Positions 55,279 through 64,000 of a stretch of DNA of 64,000 nt are shown piece by piece. Position numbers and translations under genes: made by a program. A model generated the notes under the pieces. That model saw only the letters and a list, made by a program, of their open reading frames with translations, was not told the origin of the DNA and searched no databases. Each line of letters starts with the position of its first letter. Within the stretch, counting starts at the first letter, position 1. This stretch comes from Arachnia propionica. Lineage in GTDB: Bacteria > Actinomycetota > Actinomycetes > Propionibacteriales > Propionibacteriaceae. The stretch is taken from positions 1 through 64,000 of the forward strand of contig NZ_RQYT01000030.1 in NCBI RefSeq assembly GCF_003932785.1, given 5' to 3'.

Positions 55279-56172
55279 TCACACCCCCAGCCCGGCGAAC
55301 AGGTCGTCGGCCGGGCCGCCCTCGGGGAACGGGACCCCGGCTGCGAACCGGTAGGCCTCGCCGGAGCCCTCCACCGTGCGGATGAAGGAGAACGCCTGCC
55401 ACAGCGGGGAATCGACATCCACCTGGCTGCGGTGCGCGGCGAGGGCCTGGAAACATTTCTCCTCACGCCCCGTGTACGGGATGACCGCGGCGACCTGCGA
55501 CGGGTCCAGGTTGAGGCGACGCTCCAACGTCTCCTTGTCCCAGCCGTCGAACATCGTCAACCCCTCCTCCTCGGCGCGTTCGAAAGCCCGGGTCCATGCC
55601 GTCGGATTGTGGGTGATCCACAGCACCCGCGACACCTGCCACGGCTCTCCGAGATCCGGACGGTGGAAGGGGATGGCCGCCAGCTGCGAGGCGTACATCG
55701 TCACCCGGTGGGCCTGGATGTGGTCGGGATGACCGTAGTTGCCGAAGGGGTCGTAGGTGGCGACGACCTGGGGGCGACGGTCCCGGAGCAGTGCCACCAG
55801 GTGGTTCGCGGCCTCCTGCAGGTCCGCGGTCCAGAACGACGACTCCGGAGGTTCCGGCACCGGGATCACGTTGCCGTGCTCATCGGTGGTCATGCCGGAG
55901 TCGTGGTAGCGGCCCCGCCCGCCAAGCCACTGGTGGTCGGTCACGCCCAGGATCTGCATCGCCTCCGCGACCTCGGTGAACCGGTGTTCGCCCAGCTGGG
56001 CAGGGGAGTAGTGGGCCAGCTCCGGCATCTGGATCTCGCCGAGCTCCCCCAGGGTGCAGGTCACCAGGGTCACCTGGGCCCCCTCATCCACGTACCGGGA
56101 CAGGGTGGCCGGGGACTGCGACGACTCATCGTCAGGATGGGCATGGACAAGCATCAGACGCCGTTCACTCAC
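55279..56172 (-). CDS. mshB: MshB-type N-acetyl-glucosaminyl-inositol deacetylase
   Basis: 297 aa from GTG 56172 (VSERRLMLVHAHPDDES). PIG-L/LmbE family with the zinc-site motif AHPDDE and the later GNYGHPDHIQAH. Length and the ESSQSPATLSRY region match MshB, the deacetylase of mycothiol biosynthesis, rather than the longer Mca amidase; the two are related, so some doubt remains. This gene marks the return to core actinobacterial genes. Confidence 0.8.
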   Translation of the reverse strand: MSERRLMLVHAHPDDESSQSPATLSRYVDEGAQVTLVTCTLGELGEIQMPELAHYSPAQLGEHRFTEVAEAMQILGVTDHQWLGGRGRYHDSGMTTDEHGNVIPVPEPPESSFWTADLQEAANHLVALLRDRRPQVVATYDPFGNYGHPDHIQAHRVTMYASQLAAIPFHRPDLGEPWQVSRVLWITHNPTAWTRAFERAEEEGLTMFDGWDKETLERRLNLDPSQVAAVIPYTGREEKCFQALAAHRSQVDVDSPLWQAFSFIRTVEGSGEAYRFAAGVPFPEGGPADDLFAGLGV

Positions 56173-56210
56173 AACGACCCAGTCTAGAGGGCACACGGTA
56201 GCCTCACACC

Positions 56211-56723
56211 ATGGATGCGGACGAGAGCCTCAGGGACACCGACGGGCTCCGCGGCACCGCCGAGGAACTGACCGAACTCATCGACGCCCTCATCTCGCGG
56301 CACCCCGACCGTGACGGCGCCAGCTGGCTTCGCGCCCTCCACCCATTCGTCGAGGCCGCAGGCCCCGAGCCGCCGGGCCGGGCGATGCTGTCCCTGCTGG
56401 AGTCCTCCCTCAGCGCCGAGGCCCCGCCGCTGGACGAGTCGTGGCTGCACATCACCGACCCGCCCACCGAGTTCGACGGTCACGCCGCCACCCTCGCGAT
56501 GATCCGATTCGCAGCCGCCGACCTGCACCGCCTCGCCGAGGCCGGGCAACTGGACGCGGTCTGGCTCGGGGTGTCCTCACCCACCGGCCACCGTTGGTAC
56601 AACGCCACCGCCCACTCCCTCCTGGAATGCGGAGCCAGCGCCATCGAGGACCACGACCTCCCGGTCACCTGGGACTGGTCCCTCCTGGCGACCCTCCTGG
56701 ACCTCGGCCGCAGCTACGAGTAG
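56211..56723 (+). CDS. Hypothetical protein
   Basis: 170 aa, divergent from mshB with a 38-bp gap. Acidic, helical, no signal peptide or recognised motif. Codon use is typical of the window. No function assigned. Confidence 0.55.
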   Translation: MDADESLRDTDGLRGTAEELTELIDALISRHPDRDGASWLRALHPFVEAAGPEPPGRAMLSLLESSLSAEAPPLDESWLHITDPPTEFDGHAATLAMIRFAAADLHRLAEAGQLDAVWLGVSSPTGHRWYNATAHSLLECGASAIEDHDLPVTWDWSLLATLLDLGRSYE

Positions 56724-56783
56724 CCGTCCCCCAGCGGGCTGATGCGCTGCGCGACGGGGTTGCCGCCGACGTAGGCTGGCTGG

Positions 56784-57461
56784 ATGTCGGATGTGATTCG
56801 GGTGACCAAGATCCACCACGCCTGCCTCCTCGTCGAGGACGACGCGACGCGGCTCCTCGTCGACCCCGGCGAACTCGGCGACGCTCCCGATCTCAGCGGT
56901 GTTGATGCCGTGCTCATCACCCACCAGCACTACGACCACATGTCGACGACGGTGGTGCGCTCCGCCCTCGACGCCGGGATCCCCGTCTGGGCCCCGTCGG
57001 ACGCCTGCCAGGCCCTGGGCCGGGGAAGCGGCCTCCATGAGACAGTGGCCGGAGCCACGTTCACCGTGAACACGCTGCAGGTGGACGTGACCGGCGACCT
57101 TCACGCCGAGGTGCATCCCGTGATCCCCGGCCCGCAGAATCGCGCCTACCTCATCGCGGAGACGGTCTTCGTCACCGGCGACGACCACCCCGACCCACCC
57201 GGACCGGTCACGGTCCTGGCGACCCCCGTCGATGCCCCCTGGCTGCGGGCGACGGATCTGATCCGTTACATCGACCGGCTCCGACCCACCGGGGTGCTCG
57301 CCATCCACGACGGATTGCTCAACGAGGCCGGGCTGGTCGTGGCACGTCGAATCGCCGCGTCGCTGGAACGCAATGGTGCAGGATGGTCGAAGGTCGTGGC
57401 TGACGGTGAGAGCATCACCATTGAACCTCCGCAGCTCCCGACCATCATCGAGGTCGGGTAG
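56784..57461 (+). CDS. Metallo-beta-lactamase-fold hydrolase
   Basis: 225 aa. LITHQHYDHMS is the HxHxDH zinc motif (about residues 48-54), followed by a GDDH region and a C-terminal IHDG. It resembles UlaG/YtnP-like MBL proteins of unknown substrate. Stand-alone gene. Confidence 0.75.
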   Translation: MSDVIRVTKIHHACLLVEDDATRLLVDPGELGDAPDLSGVDAVLITHQHYDHMSTTVVRSALDAGIPVWAPSDACQALGRGSGLHETVAGATFTVNTLQVDVTGDLHAEVHPVIPGPQNRAYLIAETVFVTGDDHPDPPGPVTVLATPVDAPWLRATDLIRYIDRLRPTGVLAIHDGLLNEAGLVVARRIAASLERNGAGWSKVVADGESITIEPPQLPTIIEVG

Positions 57462-57514
57462 GTCCCGTCGGCCGATCCGCACCGAGACCATGTCGAACAC
57501 GTCTGGAGCACCCC

Positions 57515-59908
57515 ATGAAGGAAAGATTGTATTGGCGGTACTCACGTACCGACCTGGTGCGCAACTGGGGGGTGAACCTCGCGCTGCTGGCCATCCTGGT
57601 CCTGAGTGCCTTCCTCATGGCCACCGGCACCATGGTGATGGAACGTCTTGTCGGCGGCATCAACAAGCTGTTCGACGAGGCCAAGCCGCCTCACTTCCTG
57701 CAGATGCACACCGGCACCCACGACCCGGCGGCGCTGGAACGATTCGCCGCCGCCCACCCAGAGATCGACTCGTGGCTGATCGAGGACATGATCGGTTACG
57801 ACTCGGCGGCGCTGACCTGGTCCCGCCCCGCCACGGGCGAGTCCGGCAGCCTCGCGCAGAGTCTCATCGACAACCTCTTCGTCACCCAGAACGAGTCCTT
57901 CGACTTCCTGGTCGACGCCGAGGGAACGGTCGTCCAGCCGGCCGATGGGGAGGTCCTCGTCCCCGTCACCTACGAGTCCCGGTTCCACCTCAAGGAGGGG
58001 GACCAGCTCCACGTCCAGACCGACGGCGGCACGAAGACCTTCACCATCGCCGGTTTCGTGCGGGACTCCCAGATGGCCTCGTCGTTGTCGTCGGCGACCC
58101 GGTTCCTCATCTCGCCGGGGGACTTCACGGCCCTGACCGGGGCCGGGGGAGGCAGCCCCGAGATCATCGTGGAGTACCGCGTCAAGGACACCTCGCAGAT
58201 CGGGCAGGTGCAGACCGCCTACGAGGCCGACGACTCGCTGCCCCGCAACGGTCAGGCCGTCACCTTCGACATGATCCGGCTCGTCAACGCCTTCAGCGAC
58301 GGGCTGGTCGCCATCGCCCTGGTGTTCGCCAGCCTGCTGCTGGTGGTCATCGCCCTCATCAACCTCCGGTTCGTCATCAAGGGAACCATGGAGGACGAGG
58401 TGCGGCAGATCGGTGTCATGCGCGCCATCGGGTTGCCGACGAAGGCCATCACCGGCCTCTACCTCGGCAAGTACAGCCTGATGGCGTTGATCGCCTGCAT
58501 CATCGGCGGCCTGCTGGGGGTCGTGGCCACCTCGTTCCTCTCCCAGGGCATCGTCAAGAACTACTCCAGCCCCGACACCGGGCCGGCGACGGTGCTGGTC
58601 CCCGTCATCGCCCTGGTGCTGGTGTACCTCCTGGTGGTCGGCATCTGCCGCGGCATCCTGCGCGGGGTGCGTCGGATCGAGGTGGTCGGTGCCCTGGTGC
58701 AGGGCAGCACCCTGGACGAGAGGCAGACCGCCAAGCGGGCCGCACGCCAGGCGCGGCAGGCACGTCGCGCCCAGCTGAGCCGAGGCCGCGGGCACATCAC
58801 CCGACGCCTGTCGTGGATCGACCTGCGGGCCGAGCTCAGGCAGTGGCTGTTGATCCCGGCGGTGTTCTGCCTGACCGCCCTGCTCCTCATCCTGCCGATG
58901 AACCTGCTGACCACCTTCTCCAGCCCGAAGTTCGTCACCTACATGGGCGCTCCGCTCGCCGATGTGCGCGCCGACCTGCAGTTCTTCAATGAGGTCGGAG
59001 CGGTCAGGGAGAGCATGGTGGCCGCGATGGAGGCCGATCCGGAGCTCGACAACGTCCGGGTGCTCGGGAACGTGCTCCACGAGGCCAAGGGCGAGGAGGG
59101 CTGGGAGACCCTGCGCGTTGAGGTCGGTGACCACGCACGCGGCACCGTCGAGTTCCTCTCCGGGCAGCGCCCGGACGAGGGGCAGATCGCGCTGTCGGTG
59201 ATGAATGCCAAGCACTACGGCGTGACGGTCGGCGACACCCTCCCGGTGCGACTGGCCGGCCAGGAGACCACCATCAAGGTCTCCGGCATCTACCAGGACG
59301 TCACCAGCGGCGGCCGGACCGCCAAGATGCAGGGCACCGCCCCGGAGGACGCCGTCAGCTACGTCATCTACGCCGACACCACCGGCGGCGCCGACCCCGC
59401 CGAGGTCAGCCGGAACTATGGCGAACGGTTCAGGCAGGCGAGTGTCGTGCCGATGCAGGAGTACGTGACCCAGACCCTGTCCGGGGTCACCAACGCGTTC
59501 CGCAGCGCCGCCTGGTTGTCCTTCATCTTCGGGCTGGTCGTGGCGGGACTCATCACCGGGTTGTTCCTCAAGCTTCGGCTGACCCGGGAACGACGCCGGA
59601 TGGGGGTGCTGGCCGCGATCGGCTTCTCCCGGCGGGAACTCGTCTCGCAGGTGAGGTTCAAGACCCTGGTCACCGTCGCTGCCGGAACCCTGCTCGGCAC
59701 CGTCATCGCGGCCACCCTCGGTGAGGCGGCGGTCGGCTCCCTCATCGCCGCATCCGGATTCGGACTGGCCAGTCTCCGCTTCATCACCCAACCGTGGGTC
59801 GTCCACCTCGGCTACCCCCTGATCCTCGTGGCGGTCGGACTTCTCGCCGCCGTCGTCGTCACCGCAGGGCTGCGCCGCGGTGAAACCAGCGAATGGCTCA
59901 ACAGTTAG
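57515..59908 (+). CDS. ABC transporter permease, FtsX/MacB-like
   Basis: 797 aa. Two FtsX-type permease cores: large extracytoplasmic domains after the first helix (20-45) and after a mid-protein helix, with the conserved RQIGVMRAIGLPTKAI and RRRMGVLAAIGFSRREL loops that precede core helices. Partner of the ATPase at 60081. This class exports peptides or lipids or acts as a mechanotransmitter. The stop codon lies at the very edge of a MITE-like element that separates it from the ATPase gene. Confidence 0.85.
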   Translation: MKERLYWRYSRTDLVRNWGVNLALLAILVLSAFLMATGTMVMERLVGGINKLFDEAKPPHFLQMHTGTHDPAALERFAAAHPEIDSWLIEDMIGYDSAALTWSRPATGESGSLAQSLIDNLFVTQNESFDFLVDAEGTVVQPADGEVLVPVTYESRFHLKEGDQLHVQTDGGTKTFTIAGFVRDSQMASSLSSATRFLISPGDFTALTGAGGGSPEIIVEYRVKDTSQIGQVQTAYEADDSLPRNGQAVTFDMIRLVNAFSDGLVAIALVFASLLLVVIALINLRFVIKGTMEDEVRQIGVMRAIGLPTKAITGLYLGKYSLMALIACIIGGLLGVVATSFLSQGIVKNYSSPDTGPATVLVPVIALVLVYLLVVGICRGILRGVRRIEVVGALVQGSTLDERQTAKRAARQARQARRAQLSRGRGHITRRLSWIDLRAELRQWLLIPAVFCLTALLLILPMNLLTTFSSPKFVTYMGAPLADVRADLQFFNEVGAVRESMVAAMEADPELDNVRVLGNVLHEAKGEEGWETLRVEVGDHARGTVEFLSGQRPDEGQIALSVMNAKHYGVTVGDTLPVRLAGQETTIKVSGIYQDVTSGGRTAKMQGTAPEDAVSYVIYADTTGGADPAEVSRNYGERFRQASVVPMQEYVTQTLSGVTNAFRSAAWLSFIFGLVVAGLITGLFLKLRLTRERRRMGVLAAIGFSRRELVSQVRFKTLVTVAAGTLLGTVIAATLGEAAVGSLIAASGFGLASLRFITQPWVVHLGYPLILVAVGLLAAVVVTAGLRRGETSEWLNS

Positions 59909-60068
59909 AGGGTGCGCGGTGAGGTGGGATCGTGATGAGGATCGTCATGGTGGCGTCCTGGCAAGGCGGACGACGTGGAGCGCACTGGATTGTGCGTTCG
60001 AGGAGGACAACGCAGTCAGGGGGTCACCGGGGCGACCGCAGTAGATTTTCCCTATCCGCGCACCCTCT
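59907..60068. mobile_element. MITE-like element, copy 2
   Basis: 162 bp with ends AGAGGGTGCGCGG and (other strand) AGAGGGTGCGCGGATAG; interior almost identical to copy 1 at 12146. It starts in the permease stop codon and ends 12 bp before the ATPase start, so it sits between two genes that belong together. Confidence 0.65.
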
Positions 60069-60080
60069 CAGGAAACCCAC

Positions 60081-60842
60081 ATGTCTCAGATCACTCTTGA
60101 ATGCACCGGTGTCACGAAGACCTACCGAAGCACCGATCCCCCGACCCAGGTCCTGCACGGCATCGACCTGACCGTCGCCGAGGGCGAGTTCGTCGTCATC
60201 ATGGGGGCCTCGGGGTCGGGCAAGTCCACCCTGCTCTACAGCATCAGCGGCATGGACCGCCCCACGACCGGGACGGTCAGGTTGGAGGGGCGAGACCTCA
60301 CCAGCCTGGGCGACCACGAGATGAGCCGGGTGCGGCTGACCCGGATGGGTTTCGTGTTCCAGCAGGCCTACTTCCTGCCGAACCTGAACATCCGCGACAA
60401 CGTCCTGCTGCCCGCGCTCAAGGCGGCCCCGAAACAGAGTGCCCAGGTGGTGTCCCGCGTGGACGCCCTGCTGGACCGATTCGGGATCGGCCATGTCAAG
60501 CAGCACGGCATCACGGAGGTCTCCGGCGGCCAGCTGCAGCGGGCCTCGATCTGCCGTGCCCTGGCCGGGGAGCCGGCCATCGTGTTCGCCGACGAGCCCA
60601 CCGGCGCCCTCAACAGCTCCATGACGCTCGAGGTGATGGATGCCCTGTCCGGCATCCACGCGGAGGGACGCACCATCGTGATGGTCACCCATGACCCGGC
60701 CTGCGCGGCCCGCGCGGACCGCGTCGTCTACCTGCGCGACGGTCGCCTGGTCGACCAACGATCGATGGGGCGCTGGATTCCCAGCGAGGCGGCCAGGCGT
60801 GAGGACGAACTCCTCACCTGGCTGCGCGGTCTCGGCTTCTGA
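60081..60842 (+). CDS. ABC transporter ATPase, MacB/LolD-like
   Basis: 253 aa. Walker A GASGSGKST (41-49), Q-loop FVFQQAYF, signature VSGGQLQRA, Walker B IVFADEPT and the H-loop MVTHDP. Typical nucleotide-binding partner of FtsX-type permeases such as the one upstream. Confidence 0.9.
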   Translation: MSQITLECTGVTKTYRSTDPPTQVLHGIDLTVAEGEFVVIMGASGSGKSTLLYSISGMDRPTTGTVRLEGRDLTSLGDHEMSRVRLTRMGFVFQQAYFLPNLNIRDNVLLPALKAAPKQSAQVVSRVDALLDRFGIGHVKQHGITEVSGGQLQRASICRALAGEPAIVFADEPTGALNSSMTLEVMDALSGIHAEGRTIVMVTHDPACAARADRVVYLRDGRLVDQRSMGRWIPSEAARREDELLTWLRGLGF

Positions 60843-60865
60843 CCCACAGGCCTTCACGCGCCCGG

Positions 60866-61126
60866 TCACGGCAACGCGCCTGCAGCGTCGACGTCCTCCG
60901 ATCCGACCGGGGTGGTCGTGGCACCGGGAGCGACCTGGTGCCACCAGTTCTCGTCGCGGTCGGCGGTCTCGATCGCGTCGACCATCGTGAGGACGTGCTG
61001 GACGAAACGTTCCGGCAGCCGGACATCGTGGTCCGTGACGTAATGGGCCAGCCCCTCGGGCCACCCGGGACCCGTCGACGGGCCGTCCCAGTAGCCGATC
61101 AGGATCAGCTCCGTTGGTGGTTCCAT
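60866..61126 (-). CDS. Small hypothetical protein
   Basis: 86 aa, start ATG 61126 with GGAGAG upstream. Rich in Trp/Pro/Asp (IGYWDGPSTGPGWPEG, DENWWHQV). No known family; its coding pattern is clear and no better frame competes. Confidence 0.55.
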   Translation of the reverse strand: MEPPTELILIGYWDGPSTGPGWPEGLAHYVTDHDVRLPERFVQHVLTMVDAIETADRDENWWHQVAPGATTTPVGSEDVDAAGALP

Positions 61127-61211
61127 CTGCTCTCCGTGTGTCGGGGCGTCCGAGGGGCGGACAGGATCAGGTTACGCTGGGCGGCATCGTGGCACGCCCC
61201 AGGAGGACGCG

Positions 61212-61754
61212 ATGACCAGCAGCAGCCAGCCCCTCGGCCGGTTCGGCGCTGTCGACGTGCACTACCACGACGAACGGGCGCGGGCGGCGCTCGTCGTGTG
61301 CGGGGACCGCGCGTTCTCGACGGTGCTCTCCGAGCACGTCGTCGACATCCCGTCGGTGGCCCCGTACGAGCCCGGCGCGCTCTACAAGCGCGAACTCCCG
61401 TGCATCCGCGCGGTGCTGGCCGATGCGCCGGAACTGGAACTCCTCGTCGTCGACGGGTACGCCACCTTGGACCCGGAGGGACGTCCCGGCCTCGGTGCCC
61501 ACGCCGCCAAGGCGCTGGGAATGCCGGTCATCGGCGTCGCGAAGACGCCCTTCCGCACGGCGACCCACGCCGTCGAGGTCCTGCGCGGCGGTGCGACGCG
61601 GCCGCTGTTCATCACGACGGCCGGTGACATCACCGCTGCCGAGGCCGCCCAACTGGTGGCCGCCATGGCGGGGCCGTATCGGATCCCGGCGGCGTTGGCG
61701 AGGGTGGATCGACTGGCCAGGGGCCGGGTGCAACCCGAAACGGGGCTGAGCTGA
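61212..61754 (+). CDS. Endonuclease V-like protein
   Basis: 180 aa, AGGAGG before ATG 61212. VDVHYHDERARAAL, YKRELPCIRAVL and VDGYATLDPEGRPGLGAH...VIGVAKTPF align with the endonuclease V fold, which nicks DNA or RNA 3' of deoxyinosine/inosine. It is shorter than E. coli Nfi, so activity is not certain. Confidence 0.75.
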   Translation: MTSSSQPLGRFGAVDVHYHDERARAALVVCGDRAFSTVLSEHVVDIPSVAPYEPGALYKRELPCIRAVLADAPELELLVVDGYATLDPEGRPGLGAHAAKALGMPVIGVAKTPFRTATHAVEVLRGGATRPLFITTAGDITAAEAAQLVAAMAGPYRIPAALARVDRLARGRVQPETGLS

Positions 61755-61882
61755 GGGACTCCGAAGCTTCGTTATGTCATTTTAGTGGGTTATTGGGGCT
61801 GTAGGCCCAATAATCTTTAACTTTGACGTGCGGCATCCGCTTCTCGCCCCCGCGGAGGGTGCGTCACGCTACCCTGAGCCTC

Positions 61883-62926
61883 ATGACTCAGGCGGTGGCG
61901 ATCGGGCCTTCCAACTACGCGGGGCAGGCCACCGCGTGGGCACGTGCGGTGTCCCAGCAGCTGGGGATCGAGGCGTGGTCGTTCTCCGGCGTCCCCCTGC
62001 GCGGCGGCGGCTTCGACTTCGACGTCGACAAGGTGTTCTCCCGCATCGGGTTCCGGTTCTCCCTCGGCTGGAAGGCCCGCGCCCGACGGCTGTTCGACGG
62101 GGTGGGTCACATCGCCCTCGACGGCTTCAAGACCTTCGCCCGCTGGGACCGGCACGCGGAGCTTCCCGAGGACGCCAACCGGCTCGCCGACATGGGCTAC
62201 ACCATGGCCCTCATCGCCCACGGCTCCGATGTCCGTGACCCGCTCGCCCACCTCGCCCGCGACGACTGGTCCTACTTCAGCGTCGGCGACGAGAAGTGGC
62301 GCTCCACCATGATCCGGCAGACCGAACGCAACCGCGCCTTCGCGAAGGAGTGCGGCTGGCCCGTCTTCTACTCCACGCCCGACATGGCCTTCGACCTGCC
62401 CGACGCCACCTGGTTGCCCGTCGTCGTCGACATCGACGCGTGGGTCTCCACCACGCCCCTGCTGGAGCGGGAACGCCCCGTCGTCGTGCACATCCCGTCC
62501 CAGCGGACCCCACCCATCAAGGGCACCCAGTTCATCGACCCCGTGCTGCGGGAACTCCACGAGGAGGGGATCATCGAGTACGTGGCCCCCGCAGGTATGA
62601 CCCACCACGAGCTGCAGCGCCTCGTCAAGGAGTCCGACGTCGTCGTCGACCAGCTGCTGTTCGGGTCCTACGGGGTGGCGGCCGTCGAGGCGATGGCCGC
62701 GGGCCGGGTGACGGTGGGGCGGATGAACGACGCCGTGAAGGGGCGGATGAGTGAGTGCCCGACGTTCCTCGAGGCAACCCCGGAGACACTGCGGGAGGTC
62801 GTCGCCTCGATCCGGGACCGGCGCGACGAACTGCGTCGGGTGGCTGAACGCAACCTCGAGTACGTGCGCACCTGGCACGACGGCCGGGTCTCGGCAGCCC
62901 GCCTGGAGCCGTGGATCAGGAGCTGA
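61883..62926 (+). CDS. Glycosyltransferase, GT-B-like
   Basis: 347 aa from ATG 61883. IGPSNYAGQATAWARAV at the start and, near the end, SDVVVDQLLFGSYGVAAVEAMAAGRV, the donor-sugar binding segment of GT4-type enzymes. Donor and acceptor unknown. It converges with the ABC ATPase gene, 3 bp apart. Confidence 0.7.
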   Translation: MTQAVAIGPSNYAGQATAWARAVSQQLGIEAWSFSGVPLRGGGFDFDVDKVFSRIGFRFSLGWKARARRLFDGVGHIALDGFKTFARWDRHAELPEDANRLADMGYTMALIAHGSDVRDPLAHLARDDWSYFSVGDEKWRSTMIRQTERNRAFAKECGWPVFYSTPDMAFDLPDATWLPVVVDIDAWVSTTPLLERERPVVVHIPSQRTPPIKGTQFIDPVLRELHEEGIIEYVAPAGMTHHELQRLVKESDVVVDQLLFGSYGVAAVEAMAAGRVTVGRMNDAVKGRMSECPTFLEATPETLREVVASIRDRRDELRRVAERNLEYVRTWHDGRVSAARLEPWIRS

Positions 62927-62929
62927 GGC

Positions 62930-64000
62930 TCACCAGGCGACGCGCTGCTCGAAGCGGGGCTCGACGGGCTGCTGCCTGCTGATCTGCTGCAACTCCTCGA
63001 TGGTGATCTGCCCCTTGGCCCACTCGGCCTGGATCTGGCCGTGCTCAACGTGGATGATGCGGTCGCAGAAGCGGTGGAGCTCGTCCTCACGGCTGGTGAA
63101 CAGGACCACACCGACACCACGGTCGGTGATGTCCTCCATCATGGAGATGAAGCGTTTCTGGGCGGACACGTCGAGGCCGTCGCTGGGCTGCACCATGACC
63201 ATGACGTTGGCGTTCTTCTTCGCGAACTCCTGCATCTGCTGCCAGCGACGCTGCCCCGTCGACAACGGCCGGTTCAGCAGCGTGCTGATGCGGGCCTCCG
63301 CCTTGCGGAGCAGCGAGAGGATGGACGCGGTGTCCTCCACCATCTCCTCGTCCACCTCATCGTCGAGAATCGCCATGTTGCGGGCGGTGTGGGTGTCGCC
63401 CTCGGGATCGCTCATGCTGGTGAGGACGGCGATGCCCAGGCCCGGCAGGTCGCGCGGCGCGTCGAGACGCCCCGGCTGCCCCGCGACGGCGAGGTGTTCC
63501 AACGAGCCGGGACGACGTCCCAGCAGGGTGTGCTTGACGTCGTCGACGCCGGAGTCGCGTGAGCCGATGAAGCCGAGGATCTCGCCCCGGTTGAGCTGGA
63601 AGGACAGCGATGAGCCGCTCGAGGCGAGTCCTCGCACGTCGAGGATCCGGTCATCCGTGGTGTGAGAGGCCGCCTCGGTCAGGCGCACCGCGGAGCCGAA
63701 CATCGCCTCGGTGAGCTGCTCGACGGTCGTCTCGGCCGAGATGAAGGTGGCGATGACCTTGCCGTTGCGCACCACCGCGATCCGGTGACAGACCTGGAGG
63801 GCCTCCTCCAGCTGGTGGGTGATGTAGATGACGCCACGGGAGGCACGCACCGTCAGGTTGAGGGCGTAGCGCAGCTCCTCGATCTCGCGGGCGTTGAGGC
63901 CGGTGCTGAGCTCATCCATGACGATGAGGTCACGCGGGTCCGCGAGCATCCGCACGACCTCCGTCATGCGTCGTTCCGACGGCGTGAGGTCGGCGAGGCG
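62930..64000 (-). CDS. Sugar ABC transporter ATP-binding protein (RbsA/XylG type), partial
   Basis: The frame runs off the right edge; 356 codons are visible. SERRMTEVV...LIVMDELSTGLN is Walker B of the first ATPase domain, followed by YITHQLEEA and a second, degenerate ATPase half (LGFIGSRDSGVDD, LSTGQRRWQQ, VMVQPSDGLDVSAQ). The tandem architecture is that of monosaccharide importers. Continues beyond the window. Confidence 0.8.
   Translation of the reverse strand, partial: RLADLTPSERRMTEVVRMLADPRDLIVMDELSTGLNAREIEELRYALNLTVRASRGVIYITHQLEEALQVCHRIAVVRNGKVIATFISAETTVEQLTEAMFGSAVRLTEAASHTTDDRILDVRGLASSGSSLSFQLNRGEILGFIGSRDSGVDDVKHTLLGRRPGSLEHLAVAGQPGRLDAPRDLPGLGIAVLTSMSDPEGDTHTARNMAILDDEVDEEMVEDTASILSLLRKAEARISTLLNRPLSTGQRRWQQMQEFAKKNANVMVMVQPSDGLDVSAQKRFISMMEDITDRGVGVVLFTSREDELHRFCDRIIHVEHGQIQAEWAKGQITIEELQQISRQQPVEPRFEQRVAW

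Noticed and set aside
57542-59806. 754-codon minus-strand frame opposite the ABC permease
   Set aside because: The plus strand encodes a clear FtsX-type permease; the antisense frame has no recognisable domain.

Overview
The window is high-GC DNA from an actinobacterium. Support for this: GC-rich codon usage, frequent GTG starts, WXG100/FtsK-type genes, a mycothiol-biosynthesis (MshB-type) deacetylase, and dense short palindromic repeats of the GGTCGAGCC...GTCTCGAC type common in actinobacterial genomes. My best guess is Propionibacteriaceae; this is inference. No transposase or rRNA/tRNA gene was recognised. Most of the window reads as a defence and accessory island, followed from about 55 kb by ordinary chromosomal genes.

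Layout. (1) 0.8-5.5 kb: a tightly coupled operon of a STAND-type NTPase, a DUF1704-like metallopeptidase and a DUF4062/TIR-like protein, which looks like an NTPase-controlled conflict system. (2) 5.7-14.5 kb: an OmpA-domain lipoprotein, two coiled-coil proteins and a four-helix membrane protein in one operon, then two coupled unknown genes, two tiny DnaJ-type zinc-finger genes and a HerA/VirD4-like ATPase. Three of these genes share a 30-bp upstream element. (3) 14.8-19 kb: a stand-alone TIR-like protein, a repeat-filled gap, a membrane-anchored zinc peptidase and a DUF4143 ATPase. (4) 19.1-25.4 kb: an FtsK/WXG100 (type VII-like) module. (5) 25.7-28.4 kb: argG translationally coupled to a TIR-like effector gene.

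(6) 28.7-48.2 kb: a complete type III-B CRISPR locus. It holds the operon cmr1-cas10-cmr3-cmr4-cmr5-cmr6-[TIR-SAVED]-cas6, an RT-Cas1 fusion with cas2, and four arrays with closely related 37-bp repeats and one shared leader of about 190 bp. Cas10 lacks an HD domain but keeps GGDD, so the interference complex is predicted to make cyclic oligoadenylate that switches on the TIR-SAVED protein, which would cleave NAD+. RT-Cas1/Cas2 would allow spacer capture from RNA. Many spacers contain perfect hairpins, two spacers from different arrays are homologous hairpins with a compensatory base-pair change, and a dispersed palindromic element has inserted repeatedly at one exact point in the loop of the CRISPR repeat.

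(7) 48.5-55.3 kb: two TrkA-N/RyR-domain proteins, a CHAT protease and a TPR protein, arranged with overlapping convergent ends; a candidate further defence module. (8) 55.3-64 kb: mshB-like, an MBL-fold hydrolase, an ABC exporter pair separated by a MITE-like element, an endonuclease V-like protein, a glycosyltransferase and a truncated sugar-ABC ATPase.
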